From JABSOG01 sp965277695 (lineage in GTDB: Bacteria; Pseudomonadota; Gammaproteobacteria; Enterobacterales; Alteromonadaceae): DNA of 64,000 nucleotides. A program made the position numbers and the translations under genes. The notes under the pieces were generated by a model. That model was given only the letters and a program-made list of their open reading frames with translations. It made no database searches and had not been told where the DNA came from. Location: NCBI GenBank assembly GCA_965277695.1, contig CBDIDQ010000129.1, positions 91,625 through 155,624 of the forward strand, written 5' to 3'. Shown in pieces: positions 1 through 9,224 of the stretch (the first letter of the stretch is position 1; every line of letters starts with the position of its first letter).

Positions 1-15
1 GAAGACAAAAATTAA
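1..15 (+). CDS. Possible 3' end of a DinJ/RelB-type antitoxin (partial)
   Basis: Frame 1 reads five codons, ending in EDKN and a TAA stop at 13-15, one base before the ATG of the YafQ-like toxin at 17. In known dinJ-yafQ operons the antitoxin precedes the toxin with overlap or almost no gap, so this is probably the last codons of the antitoxin. Too little is visible to identify the protein itself; the call rests on position only. Confidence 0.35.
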   Translation, partial: EDKN

Positions 16-16
16 T

Positions 17-286
17 ATGCTGCAAATAATAACAACCACGAAATTTGGTAAAGATAGTAAAGGAATGCACAAGCGTGGCGCGGATATTTCGGTATTAAAA
101 GGCGCGATGATTACCTTAGCTAGTCAAAAAAAACTGACAACAAAATACAGAGATCACGCATTAACAGGTAACTTTAAAGGTTGTCGTGAGTGCCATTTAG
201 CCCCTGACTGGTTACTCATTTATAAAATCACCGATAATACATTAATATTGGAACGGATAGGTACGCATTCAGATTTGTTTGATTAA
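17..286 (+). CDS. yafQ: YafQ-family type II toxin (RelE/ParE-superfamily mRNA endonuclease)
   Basis: The 89-aa protein matches the YafQ family over its whole length. The C-terminal half carries the family signature: DH at 46-47, CRECHLAPDW at 56-65 and GTHSDLF at 82-88. By alignment with E. coli YafQ the active-site residues are all present: His47, His60, Asp64, His84 and Phe88. Such toxins cut mRNA on the ribosome and are neutralised by a DinJ antitoxin encoded just upstream, which would lie off the left edge. No residue loss is seen, so the toxin is probably functional. RelE-like ParE toxins are the alternative, but the GTHSDLF tail favours YafQ. Confidence 0.88.
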   Translation: MLQIITTTKFGKDSKGMHKRGADISVLKGAMITLASQKKLTTKYRDHALTGNFKGCRECHLAPDWLLIYKITDNTLILERIGTHSDLFD

Positions 287-353
287 CCATGCACTGGTGT
301 GCTCTACACAGCTTTAGCCTTATATAACAATGACTTAAGTAGCTTTTCGAATT

Positions 354-374
354 CGTGCGCTAAGCGCACGCTAC
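354..374 (-). repeat. REP-like palindrome, GTAG type
   Basis: A 7-bp perfect stem (CGTGCGC / GCGCACG, 3-nt loop) is followed by CTAC, so the minus strand reads GTAG, one base, hairpin. It lies in the short gap between the YafQ toxin and the converging 507-aa gene. It is one of several such elements in this window, which share the GTAG foot but vary in stem sequence. Confidence 0.55.
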
Positions 375-392
375 AATAAAAACAGTGATTTT

Positions 393-1916
393 CTAATTCT
401 CTTTAATTGTGCCATCTTTCTTCCAAAAAGATAACGCGGGAATTTGCACTTCCCATAATTCGTTGGCATTCCAAGTGCACTCATCATTATAGCGATAACG
501 ATAATAACCCGCTTCAAACTCGCTAGCGTCCCTGACGTCTTGATAATAAATATTGCTGCCCCGGGTGACCACCACTTCGCTTTGGCTCAATGACTGCACC
601 TGCTGGCGAGTGATTTGCTTGCAAAACGGTTCATCTGCGTGATTAGGGAACAATGAACAAACAATGCCTTTTTCAATCGCCTCAGTCTCTTTGGAAATAA
701 AATAAACCCCGCTGCCTACTGGGAACTTCCCGACCATCGCCAAAAATAAACGACCGAACTGTTCATCATATAGGCCACTGGCAACACCTTCTTCAATGGT
801 GTCGTACGCCTGATAAATCAAACGATAATCAAAATCCGATTTGGTTGAGACAATAAATGAGGAATAGACCATCGGAATACGCAACAAATCAGCCATTTCA
901 CTGCCTTTACTGCCGTTTTTTCCACCGCTAGAAGCCAGAAACGACAGCATAAATTGCAATTTTTCGCTCTCCCGAGCCACATGCTCTTTTTGTTCAGAAC
1001 GAGAATCAAATCGCTGTTGCGGAATGCCAATGCCAACCTTAAGGTAATCTATTGATTTTTTATTGATCGAGCCAATCAATATGTTTCTTTGTTGCGGCTC
1101 TAGCTGGCGATAGCGATCACCATCAAAAATACCTTCAACCTCAGGAGAATAACTGCCAATAGCGTGAATTAAAGCGGCTTTAGCGACAGGCTTTAACACC
1201 TCTTCTCGGTAGCGAAACTTGACTTTAGGGTTCATCGCAGCAGCACCCAAATCCATGTATTTACTCTGATCGCGGCTTGAGTTTTCACCAAAAATATCGG
1301 CCAGTTTGGCCTTTAAATAAGGGTGTTCAAATTGATGTTGGCATCTGGCTTCTTCAAACAAAGCAACCACCAAAGCAGCAGTATAGATAGGTTTGTATTT
1401 TTCATTTCTAACACAGCGGACTTTTTCTTCCGGCAATGGCGTCGACAACGCAATAGTGCCCAAAAACTGTGAAAATAACCGACGGCTATCCAACAAGTCG
1501 AGCAAGTTGTCAGCCAATCTATCAAGCTGTTCAAAACGCATAGTTCGTTTACGAGTAAAGGCTTCTCTGACGGTTTGATAACGTTTGCCGTGTTGATCAC
1601 TGCGGGTATATAACGTCATCAAGTATTTTGAGGTGGATTTTTGCCCTTTGATCAACGGCAGTTTGCCATGCTCTGCTTTATAGCTGACGATAATATCAAT
1701 TTGCTTTTCGTAAGCGCTGATATTTTTCTTCAACTCGCTAAGCTCTTTCATTTGGCTCACGTAGTCGGCAAAAAACAACCCTGCCTCTTCGGCCAGCTGT
1801 TGATGCTGTTGTTTGTAATCGCTGATCTTTTTTGAAATGGCACTGGCCATGATCGGGATATCAGACAATTTTTCAATGTTGTAAGTGCGGTTTTTCAGCA
1901 TTGGCATACTAGTCAT
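393..1916 (-). CDS. Unknown 507-aa protein, possible degenerate HD-GYP-like domain
   Basis: I do not recognise this protein with certainty. Residues 15-75 look helical and coiled-coil-like. The second half runs through a segment SYSPEVEGIFDG, a stretch DFDYRLIYQAYDTIEEG and then GKFPVGSGVYF, whose order and spacing recall the late part of HD-GYP phosphodiesterases (D-FDA-T region, then a G-YPVGS segment). The metal-binding HD pair and the GYP motif are not evident, so if it is related it is probably inactive. There is no signal peptide or membrane segment. It sits 185 bp downstream of the kinase operon on the same strand and could be co-transcribed, but the gap makes this uncertain. Confidence 0.45.
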   Translation of the reverse strand: MTSMPMLKNRTYNIEKLSDIPIMASAISKKISDYKQQHQQLAEEAGLFFADYVSQMKELSELKKNISAYEKQIDIIVSYKAEHGKLPLIKGQKSTSKYLMTLYTRSDQHGKRYQTVREAFTRKRTMRFEQLDRLADNLLDLLDSRRLFSQFLGTIALSTPLPEEKVRCVRNEKYKPIYTAALVVALFEEARCQHQFEHPYLKAKLADIFGENSSRDQSKYMDLGAAAMNPKVKFRYREEVLKPVAKAALIHAIGSYSPEVEGIFDGDRYRQLEPQQRNILIGSINKKSIDYLKVGIGIPQQRFDSRSEQKEHVARESEKLQFMLSFLASSGGKNGSKGSEMADLLRIPMVYSSFIVSTKSDFDYRLIYQAYDTIEEGVASGLYDEQFGRLFLAMVGKFPVGSGVYFISKETEAIEKGIVCSLFPNHADEPFCKQITRQQVQSLSQSEVVVTRGSNIYYQDVRDASEFEAGYYRYRYNDECTWNANELWEVQIPALSFWKKDGTIKEN

Positions 1917-2101
1917 AAGGTCACTTCTTCGCTGCTAACTCAGTCTGTTCTAGTGTTATCGGCCAGTTTCTTCACAAGTTGACCACTTTTATAACAAAAA
2001 GATCAAACAAAACATTGAGCAAGTAGCAAAACGGTGGCCAAGAATAACTAAAAAATCGCCGTTAAACAATTATTTATCGACTATTTATCGGTTAACGTCG
2101 G

Positions 2102-5100
2102 TTATTTATCGATTATGTCCTGAACCAAACGAAAACCAATATTATTTTGCCTTGATGAAACCGCTGCATTATGCCGATTTGATACTCTCAATGCCCACCG
2201 AGCGTCCTGCCATGAACCACCACGTATAACGCCCTTAAAACAATCCCCCTGTAAATTATTACTTGAATCAGTTGATGGTTTAGCCCGATATGCCTTATTA
2301 TCCCAGCAATCTTCGACCCATTCCCACACGTTGCCATGCATGTCGTATAGCCCGTAAACATTGGCCGGAAACTGTTTTACTCGCTCAGTTAAGGTCGGTT
2401 TGCCACATTCATTTGACGAATGACCAAAACGAGCTTTAGTACAATCACTGTTATCGCCCCAATGATAACGTGTCGATGTATCCCCTCTGGCAGCATATTC
2501 CCACTGAGCTTCACTAGGTAAGCGATATTTTTGGGCGCTCAGACTATTGAGCCAAGGAATATAACTTTGACTGATGTCATTCCAGCTGACGTTAATAACC
2601 GGTTGATCACTTTTACCCCAACGACTATTACGCACACTGGCGCTGATATTGGCGCAAGCGCCAGCAGCGATACAAGGCTGATACATCTGCCAAGTTATTT
2701 CGTGGCTGAGTAGTTTAAACTTGGCCATTTTACGTTCGTGACGGGGTAATTCATCGCTGTCACAATCTCCTGCCCCTTCATTACAACCCATCACAAAAGT
2801 GCCCTCGGGGATCACCACCAGCGCACGTTGAATTTGTTTGATTAAGGCTGGTTCTGGACGTTTTTTAGCTTGCTTAAGCTTGCTCAGTAAGCCATTACTC
2901 ACCTGTCCGCTAACTCTGCGGCGGCTGTCTAATTCAAAGGCTTTGATCGCGTTTTGGCTAATAATATCCAGTTGGTCGTCAATTTTACCATCAAGGTAAC
3001 CTAAGCGTTTTAATTCGATTTGCGTGGCCGCAATCAATACTTTACGCTGAGCCAGTAATTTGGCCTGATTGGCCTGCTGCTGCTTTTGTTGTTGACTTTC
3101 AAGCTGTTTTTCTGCCAACAAAGCATCCAACCGAGGTTTTGCCTGCTCGACATAACGTCCCATAGGGTGTGCAGTCAAATACCCTTGATAACCGACTATT
3201 GTGTCTACCATTTTGGCATTTTGCCAGTCAGTCAGTTCAAGCATTTCCTCCAGACGTAACTTGGCTTGCATGTAATAATGACCTTGTGGATGATAAGCCA
3301 AATAATGAGAATAAGCCGCCTGATTATCCGCTTTAACAGTGGTATTCCAGTCTTGCAAGTCTTTGATTGCAGCAATTTTTTGCTCTGCATCAATGCTAAA
3401 TAAACCATCAGTAAAACGGATTTGATAATCACTATAGGCCGATACCGTATTGATTTTAATTGCCGCTTGCCAAGCCTGTTCATCTAGCTTGCGATAACCA
3501 GAAAGCGCCAAGCCAACAAACTCACTATTGTGAAATTGCTCAGCAAACAACTTATATGACGCAGGCGTATTTGCCTGTTGCGCACTCACCCAAGCCCTAT
3601 CATCAGCCAGCGACAAATCATAAAAATGCGCACTGGTCGTCGCGATGGCAATCAATAGTAAAGTGCCAGCAGCAAACAATCGACGTCGTTGCGCTTTAAT
3701 AGCCAATTCGGCAATAAAACCTCTGGCTTGTTGATGAAACAGGCCATAAGGATAACGACCTAAATAGCGCCTAAAGCCACGTCGGCTATGCTTTTCTTGC
3801 GCTTCATGCCAAGCCGCCTGCTCTGCCTTATTATTCGCTTCATCAACATAATTCCCCTCAGGACACGTTTTTAAATAAACCTGATACCCGGTATAACGAT
3901 CATGTTGCAGCGCCTTTTGCCAAGCTATCTCATCGGCATCAGTGTCTAGGTTTATTGCTGTTTTTGCCTCTACTTGCGCACTTTCCTCAACTAACGCTTT
4001 GGCAGCCGTATCTTGCTCACTCCATTTCTCTGGTGCTGATTCAAGGTTTGCGACTTCAACCTGCAAATGCTGTTCTATTTCTTCATCAGACAAACCAATC
4101 GCCTGACCCGCTACGGTTAATGCCACTGTAATATCCCTATCAGTTGCGCTCTGCCCTAGGTGTTTATCAACACTTTTCAACCACGCTTGACGAGCTTCAT
4201 TTACCGCTAGGTGCTGATCTTCAGCCTGACTAATCAGCGCTTGGAGTCCATCACGCTCTAAACCAGCAATATCAGCCAACGCCTGTAAAATACGCTGATC
4301 GGCCTCACTGATACTGCCCTCGGTTGCCAATAACTGTTCAATTTTATCTGTCAACGGTTTGATTGCTGGTTTGATTTGCTCCGCTACCGGACTTATCTGG
4401 GTCAAGGTGTCGTCTTCATCCACCAGCAGTTTTGACGCATCCGCAGTCAAGCTTGCCTTAAGCAATTGCAAAAACGTCGCGGCATCAGCCGGTCTGTGCT
4501 CTTTTTGCTGCGCCATCGCTTGCAACAATAAATCATTCAAAGCAGTGGATAACTCAGGTTGATAATCCTGCGGCGGGGCAAAATGCCCTTGGGGTAAAAT
4601 GCCAGTGATCATCCGATAGGCTAATACCGCCACACTATAAACGTCACTACGACAATCAACATGTTTGGCACTTTGACGTTGCTCAGGACTCATGTAGTTA
4701 TGCGAGCCCATGCCAATACCACTTTGGCTGTGTTCGCTGTGCGGCAGCTTAGCAATACCAAAATCACACAATTGCAATTGGTTATCATCATTGAATAACA
4801 GGTTGGCTGGTTTAATATCCCGGTGGGTCAATCCCGCTTGATGAACCGGCGATAAAGCGGTGAGAATTTGTTGTAAATAGGTCAGTGCAATAGCCAAAGG
4901 TAATTGCCGAGGTTGTTGCTCTGGCGGTAATTCAGCAATCACATTAACGTCACTGGCATCACTGCCAAGTACACCTTTTAATGAGCGCGATAAGTAAGGC
5001 ATAGTGTAATAAGGCGAACCATCATCGCTAATATCAAAATCAAACATGTCGACGATATGTGGGTTACTACTGAGCTTGCGCAAGGTCTTGGCTTCGTCGA

Positions 5101-6022
5101 TAAAACGTTGCTTCAACACTTCTGCAGCACTCTCCACCTCAACGGAACTCCCCACCTCAACGGAACTCCCCACCTCAACGGAACTCCCCACCTCAACGGA
5201 ACTCCCCACCTCAACGGAACTCCCCACCTCAACGGCACTCCCCACCTCAACGGCACTCTCTGCCGTTGCCGAAATAAATTGACCAGCGAGGTTTTTGTCT
5301 TTGAGCCGAAACAGTTTGATCGCCACCTGCTCAGCCAAATGGGGATCTTCGGCCAAATAAACCGCGCCAAAACCGCCTTCTCCCAACGGTTTGATGATGG
5401 TGTATTTGCCAATCATTTGGCTTGCTTGCTCAGCACTAGCGGGTAATTCAGCCGCCATTAACTGATCAACAATAGCCAGCGCCTGACTCAATTGGCTTAA
5501 GGGATAAATAGATAATTGGTTAAACAGCGGATGGTCAATATGGGTGTCTTGCTCATTATCCTGCGGCACAAAACACTGTACTTGAATGCCTTGGTCTTGC
5601 CATTGTTGTAATTGCGTTTGGGAGCGCAATAATTTGGCTTCTACCGCTGCGACGGCGGCAATGCTTTTGTCTTTTTTGATCACCCCAGTGGCCCAAAGTA
5701 CCACATCGCCTGCGCTCGGCTTAGCTGAGCCACTGCCAAAACAGCCCAAATGACTGGCATAATGGGCCAGATAAAAGCCCAATTGCCAACTGCTGCCCTG
5801 ATCGATGCGATCACTAACATCAATGCGAAAAGCCCCATGAGCAAAATCTTGATGGATCAGCCCGGTGCCTTTTTTGACAAATTGATGATAATGATTGCTG
5901 ATCGGCAATGACTCAACGGTGCCATTGAGGCACACCACCGATTGCACATTGTCTTCTTCTGCTGTCACCTGTTGTACAGTGACCAGGCCCTGGGTTGTTG
6001 CTACATAAACAAAAACATTCAT
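2102..6022 (-). CDS. Lon-like domain / Ser-Thr kinase / TM / FGE-sulfatase domain fusion protein
   Basis: Domains of the 1306-aa protein in order: residues about 60-160 resemble the Lon protease domain (GSSWQLG for the Ser motif, then a segment ending VPQDNEQD); 205-525 is a Hanks-type kinase with GEGGFG at 214-219, Lys236, HRDIKPAN from 407 and DFG at 426-428; 530-700 is helical; imperfect repeats with Y-x-x-YL-x-x-P-x-G flank one membrane segment near 850; a coiled coil and a peptidoglycan-binding-like segment follow; the last about 230 residues are an FGE-sulfatase domain (LPSEAQWEYAARG, YDMHGNVWEWVED, RGGSW). The FGE part lacks the cysteine pair of formylglycine-generating enzymes, so it probably binds a ligand. 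The kinase looks active. Residues 256-308, between beta3 and helix C, are a six-residue tandem repeat. It is the last gene of a five-gene operon, 3 bp after its neighbour. Confidence 0.85.
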   Translation of the reverse strand: MNVFVYVATTQGLVTVQQVTAEEDNVQSVVCLNGTVESLPISNHYHQFVKKGTGLIHQDFAHGAFRIDVSDRIDQGSSWQLGFYLAHYASHLGCFGSGSAKPSAGDVVLWATGVIKKDKSIAAVAAVEAKLLRSQTQLQQWQDQGIQVQCFVPQDNEQDTHIDHPLFNQLSIYPLSQLSQALAIVDQLMAAELPASAEQASQMIGKYTIIKPLGEGGFGAVYLAEDPHLAEQVAIKLFRLKDKNLAGQFISATAESAVEVGSAVEVGSSVEVGSSVEVGSSVEVGSSVEVGSSVEVESAAEVLKQRFIDEAKTLRKLSSNPHIVDMFDFDISDDGSPYYTMPYLSRSLKGVLGSDASDVNVIAELPPEQQPRQLPLAIALTYLQQILTALSPVHQAGLTHRDIKPANLLFNDDNQLQLCDFGIAKLPHSEHSQSGIGMGSHNYMSPEQRQSAKHVDCRSDVYSVAVLAYRMITGILPQGHFAPPQDYQPELSTALNDLLLQAMAQQKEHRPADAATFLQLLKASLTADASKLLVDEDDTLTQISPVAEQIKPAIKPLTDKIEQLLATEGSISEADQRILQALADIAGLERDGLQALISQAEDQHLAVNEARQAWLKSVDKHLGQSATDRDITVALTVAGQAIGLSDEEIEQHLQVEVANLESAPEKWSEQDTAAKALVEESAQVEAKTAINLDTDADEIAWQKALQHDRYTGYQVYLKTCPEGNYVDEANNKAEQAAWHEAQEKHSRRGFRRYLGRYPYGLFHQQARGFIAELAIKAQRRRLFAAGTLLLIAIATTSAHFYDLSLADDRAWVSAQQANTPASYKLFAEQFHNSEFVGLALSGYRKLDEQAWQAAIKINTVSAYSDYQIRFTDGLFSIDAEQKIAAIKDLQDWNTTVKADNQAAYSHYLAYHPQGHYYMQAKLRLEEMLELTDWQNAKMVDTIVGYQGYLTAHPMGRYVEQAKPRLDALLAEKQLESQQQKQQQANQAKLLAQRKVLIAATQIELKRLGYLDGKIDDQLDIISQNAIKAFELDSRRRVSGQVSNGLLSKLKQAKKRPEPALIKQIQRALVVIPEGTFVMGCNEGAGDCDSDELPRHERKMAKFKLLSHEITWQMYQPCIAAGACANISASVRNSRWGKSDQPVINVSWNDISQSYIPWLNSLSAQKYRLPSEAQWEYAARGDTSTRYHWGDNSDCTKARFGHSSNECGKPTLTERVKQFPANVYGLYDMHGNVWEWVEDCWDNKAYRAKPSTDSSNNLQGDCFKGVIRGGSWQDARWALRVSNRHNAAVSSRQNNIGFRLVQDIIDK
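5134..5258 (-). repeat. 18-bp coding minisatellite inside the kinase domain
   Basis: About seven near-perfect copies of an 18-bp unit encode GSSVEV (minus strand) at residues about 256-308 of the kinase. The unit length keeps the frame whatever the copy number. The array lies in the loop between the ATP-binding Lys and the helix C glutamate. Outer copies have single-base differences, inner ones are identical, which suggests recent expansion. Confidence 0.9.
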
Positions 6023-6025
6023 TAA

Positions 6026-6601
6026 TTAGACGAGACTCAACTCAGTATCCATGTTTCTTAAGGATAACAAACGTGGATCTTCGCTCGCCACCACCAGTTG
6101 GGTTTTATTTTCGATTTGCGCCGGAAAAGCCATACGTAAATAAATTTGCTCTGCACCTTCGTCTGAAGCATTAGCACTACCAGAGATATGTAATATCAAA
6201 GGTTTATCACCGGCCAGCAAATTTTGATAATCAATTTCCAAAATCACATAAAGCTGATCGGGGCGACTTTTCGCTGGTCTAAATTTGATCTTAAACCCTT
6301 GTCCAATCCGCTGGTCAACCACATCAGTGTCCTGGGCATGGGCTTCACGCGGCGCATAAGCACGGCGATTTTGACTCAATAACTGATTAAACACCCGGCG
6401 ATTAGACAAATTGGAGCCCAGCGCACCGGACACCTTATTCACATCAATATTGTTGTTACCCAACACATAATGCAAAATTTCAGCGTACATCACTGGCCTA
6501 GTTGCCGATCTAGCAGGCACTGACTGTGCCAACCCTTTACTAGCCTGACAGACCACAAAAGCCTGCTCCGCCAGTCGTTCATTGCGTTCATTCATCCTCA
6601 T
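6026..6601 (-). CDS. Unknown 191-aa protein of the kinase operon
   Basis: No family recognised. There is no signal peptide or membrane segment. The first 90 residues look helical; the rest (ILEIDYQNLL, LILHISGSA, IYLRMAFPAQI) looks like beta sandwich. The start overlaps the stop of the upstream 556-aa gene in an ATGA, and its own stop is 3 bp before the kinase start, so translation of the three is probably coupled. An alternative start lies two codons in (M3). A cytoplasmic adaptor or substrate of the kinase is possible, but this is inference from position only. Confidence 0.7.
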   Translation of the reverse strand: MRMNERNERLAEQAFVVCQASKGLAQSVPARSATRPVMYAEILHYVLGNNNIDVNKVSGALGSNLSNRRVFNQLLSQNRRAYAPREAHAQDTDVVDQRIGQGFKIKFRPAKSRPDQLYVILEIDYQNLLAGDKPLILHISGSANASDEGAEQIYLRMAFPAQIENKTQLVVASEDPRLLSLRNMDTELSLV

Positions 6602-8268
6602 ACCTTATACATTTTTTCAAACACACTGTTGAATATGACAAGATCAGCGGCGGATTTTTGCTGCCACTGCTCGGTTGATGAAAATAATCCGTCGAACCGT
6701 TGTAATAACTGTTTTAATTGCCCTTGGCAGCTACCTAATGTATCAAAACCCAGTTCATAAGCAGTCAATGAATCAGCCGCTGGCAACTGTTTAAAACCCT
6801 GACGATTATTGGCTTTAAACGCCGCTCTTGCCTGTTGCAGCAACAAATTAACCGGTGGATGTTGCAAGCAATACTGTGCCAATCGGGAGAAAAACAGTGT
6901 GGTGATCTGCTCAACTAATGCTTGCCCTGCGGCATCTTCGTGTTGTCCGTCAGTTAATATTTCTTGACGAATAGCCAATAAATTTTGTTTTATTTTTGCC
7001 CACTCATCCTGCCTCAACAATTGCGCCATCGGTTGTAGCGCCCCGGTTTGCCTCAGTTCAACCAGAATATGCACAATCGCCAAACGGACATTGGCCAAAG
7101 CGCTGATTAACGCCTGACCCTCTTGCTGAAAATGCTGATACCAATCGTCATCCTCTTTAGCGAGTTTGGCTTTAATGGTGTTGTGATCGCCACCTCTAAC
7201 CGCCTGTAATAACTCAGCCTGCCAATCACCAAATAAACGCATTCGAACAATCGACAATGGCAAATTAACAATAGTATTGCCCGCCGACATAATCGGCTCC
7301 AACCATAATAACTGTTGTTTGCTCAAAAACTTGGGCTGATCAGCCAGCCAGTTAACATTAATTTCATCATTGGTGCCGAGTAACTCATCCAATTGCTCCG
7401 GATGAATTTCTCCCTGCTCAGTGTCATAACCAATCGCAGCGGCATATTCCACCGCCCGCTGACAGTTACCCAACTCAAGGGCTTGCAACAAGCTAACAAA
7501 ATTTTCTACCACAGTACGATAACGCCTGAAACCCAACCCATCATCCTGTGCCAACGCCATCTGCTGCCAAAAAGCCAACACCGCTTCATCATCAACACCA
7601 TCAGCTAACAACTGCTGATTATTCTGCTCTTTTAGCTGCTCTTTTAGCCGCTCTTTTAGCCAAGTCGAAAGAAAACGAAAGCGCCGCTGTTGCTGAGCAG
7701 GCGCGAGATGATCATTAAGATAACCATAAAGACATTTTTGTAATTCAGAGCTATGGGCTTTGAGTTGGCTCAAATTAGCCGTAGCGAGTTGAGTTTCTGC
7801 GGTTTGTACGATGTTAGGAGAGATATTGACCAAAAATTCGAATAACACCGCTAAATAACCCACCCGAGTGGGCGAAATAGCAAACTCGCTTTTATCAATA
7901 TGAATGTGTAAAAAATCTTTGGCCATATTCAGCACTGGCGTTTCATCAGCAAAAGCCAAGCGAAAGCGCCGTGGAGTAATCAATTCGGCTAACCAAAAAA
8001 AGTCCAATAATGGTGAATGTCTACTGCTACTGGCAATTGAAGGTCGCTGCATCACCGCAAATAACAGGTAGCTTAATTCAAGGCAAGCTTTGCCATAGTT
8101 ACGACAAATAATCGACTGAGCCAGCGCATTCACATCATCAAGACGAAACTTGTTGCCCGCCATGCCCGGGGTTTCACGCAAGCTATCAAACATGCCAATC
8201 AATTCATCACTGACACCATAAAGTGCCAATGCACTGCTGTCGGCGACAGCATTATCGTCTGTTGTCAT
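6598..8268 (-). CDS. Unknown 556-aa helical protein of the kinase operon
   Basis: No family recognised. The sequence is rich in Leu, Gln and Ala and appears almost entirely alpha-helical, without signal peptide or membrane segment. A short repeat (LKERLKEQLKEQ) near residue 210 is charged and coiled-coil-like. Its stop overlaps the start of the 191-aa gene in an ATGA, and about 90 bp separate it from the transglycosylase-like gene upstream. The size and helical character suggest a scaffold or adaptor, but nothing in the sequence proves it. Confidence 0.7.
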   Translation of the reverse strand: MTTDDNAVADSSALALYGVSDELIGMFDSLRETPGMAGNKFRLDDVNALAQSIICRNYGKACLELSYLLFAVMQRPSIASSSRHSPLLDFFWLAELITPRRFRLAFADETPVLNMAKDFLHIHIDKSEFAISPTRVGYLAVLFEFLVNISPNIVQTAETQLATANLSQLKAHSSELQKCLYGYLNDHLAPAQQQRRFRFLSTWLKERLKEQLKEQNNQQLLADGVDDEAVLAFWQQMALAQDDGLGFRRYRTVVENFVSLLQALELGNCQRAVEYAAAIGYDTEQGEIHPEQLDELLGTNDEINVNWLADQPKFLSKQQLLWLEPIMSAGNTIVNLPLSIVRMRLFGDWQAELLQAVRGGDHNTIKAKLAKEDDDWYQHFQQEGQALISALANVRLAIVHILVELRQTGALQPMAQLLRQDEWAKIKQNLLAIRQEILTDGQHEDAAGQALVEQITTLFFSRLAQYCLQHPPVNLLLQQARAAFKANNRQGFKQLPAADSLTAYELGFDTLGSCQGQLKQLLQRFDGLFSSTEQWQQKSAADLVIFNSVFEKMYKV

Positions 8269-8360
8269 ACAGGAAGATTCATTGAAGTAAAGAGGTCTTA
8301 GGATTTAATGGTTTAACCATAAAAGAAAAGCCAACATGAAGCAAGGCACCCGAGCCAATG

Positions 8361-9224
8361 TTAACGTTTCAAATTGTATTGTCGCAAAGCCCGCAAATTA
8401 GTCACCAATTCCTGTCGCTCAGCTGGCAAGTCATCAAAAGCGTCGGTGGTTTTAAATTCAGCAGCTACCGTTTGTGCCTCAACAGGTTGACGCAAACCCA
8501 ACATCTGATTCAGGCTACTGTTGCTGTCAGAAAAATCATCCAACCCTTTGAGGCGAGCCTTAACATCCAGTGGCGGCCGGTTTTGCCGACGACGATGAGT
8601 GGGCTTGTATATTGGCAACTCAACTGCTGGCACCTCAACGGTTGGCGCTGGGAAAACGAGCTCTTTCAATCCCTCATCAAGCCTCTCATACTCCCTATCA
8701 TATGAATAAGCAGGATTAACTCCGTCCAACGCCGCCTGCACTTTTGGATGTTTAATATAAAACGTTCGTTGCGCTAAAACCGCATTAACATAGTGTTGAC
8801 TCTCAGCAGTGTTCAGTAACTCTTGTGGGGTTTCAATGGGATTTCCAACGCTATCTCCACGATAAAAGCGAGCAAGCGCAATATCAATATAATCGTCATA
8901 ACTGTAGAGTAATTGCTTAAGGTATTTTATCCCGCTGCGCACATTAGTACGGGCATCAAATAATCGATAAGCTGGCACTGCAAATATCTGCAAAGCAGTT
9001 GCTGGCATCAATTGCATCACCCCGCGAGCGCCCGTATGACCGACCGCTTCAGGCTCAAAGTCAGAACCAACTGCCGCAACCGCCAAGGCCAGTGCCGGTG
9101 GAAACTCCGCCTCAATCGCCTCACTAATGACGATATCCATCACTTTGTCACGTCTGTCTTGCTCGCTTGCCGCTTGCGCCGACGACAGCAATAAAATCAG
9201 TATTAAACCACTCATTCGCATCAT
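8361..9224 (-). CDS. SLT-family lytic transglycosylase-like protein lacking the catalytic Glu
   Basis: The protein begins with a signal peptide (MMRMSGLILILLLSSAQA) followed by an SLT/goose-lysozyme-like domain: GARGVMQLMPATA is the classic motif, and a segment with NVRSGIKYL follows. At the position of the catalytic glutamate (usually V-E-S-F-P) the sequence reads VGSDFEP, with a GGT glycine codon, so cleavage activity is probably lost and the domain may only bind peptidoglycan. The C-terminal third is Pro/Arg-rich and low in complexity. I chose the ATG at 9224, which overlaps the TAA of the upstream gene as TAATG and starts directly at the signal peptide; an ATG nine codons earlier is less likely. 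Confidence 0.8.
   Translation of the reverse strand: MMRMSGLILILLLSSAQAASEQDRRDKVMDIVISEAIEAEFPPALALAVAAVGSDFEPEAVGHTGARGVMQLMPATALQIFAVPAYRLFDARTNVRSGIKYLKQLLYSYDDYIDIALARFYRGDSVGNPIETPQELLNTAESQHYVNAVLAQRTFYIKHPKVQAALDGVNPAYSYDREYERLDEGLKELVFPAPTVEVPAVELPIYKPTHRRRQNRPPLDVKARLKGLDDFSDSNSSLNQMLGLRQPVEAQTVAAEFKTTDAFDDLPAERQELVTNLRALRQYNLKR

Noticed and set aside
5134..5258. CRISPR-like regular repeats
   Set aside because: The units are directly adjacent without spacers and are in frame within a coding gene. The same applies to the 15-bp array at 55667.
5046..5446. Plus-strand open frames with repeated LNGTPH or TSTELP units
   Set aside because: They are shadows of the minisatellite inside the kinase gene; the kinase frame carries all motifs.
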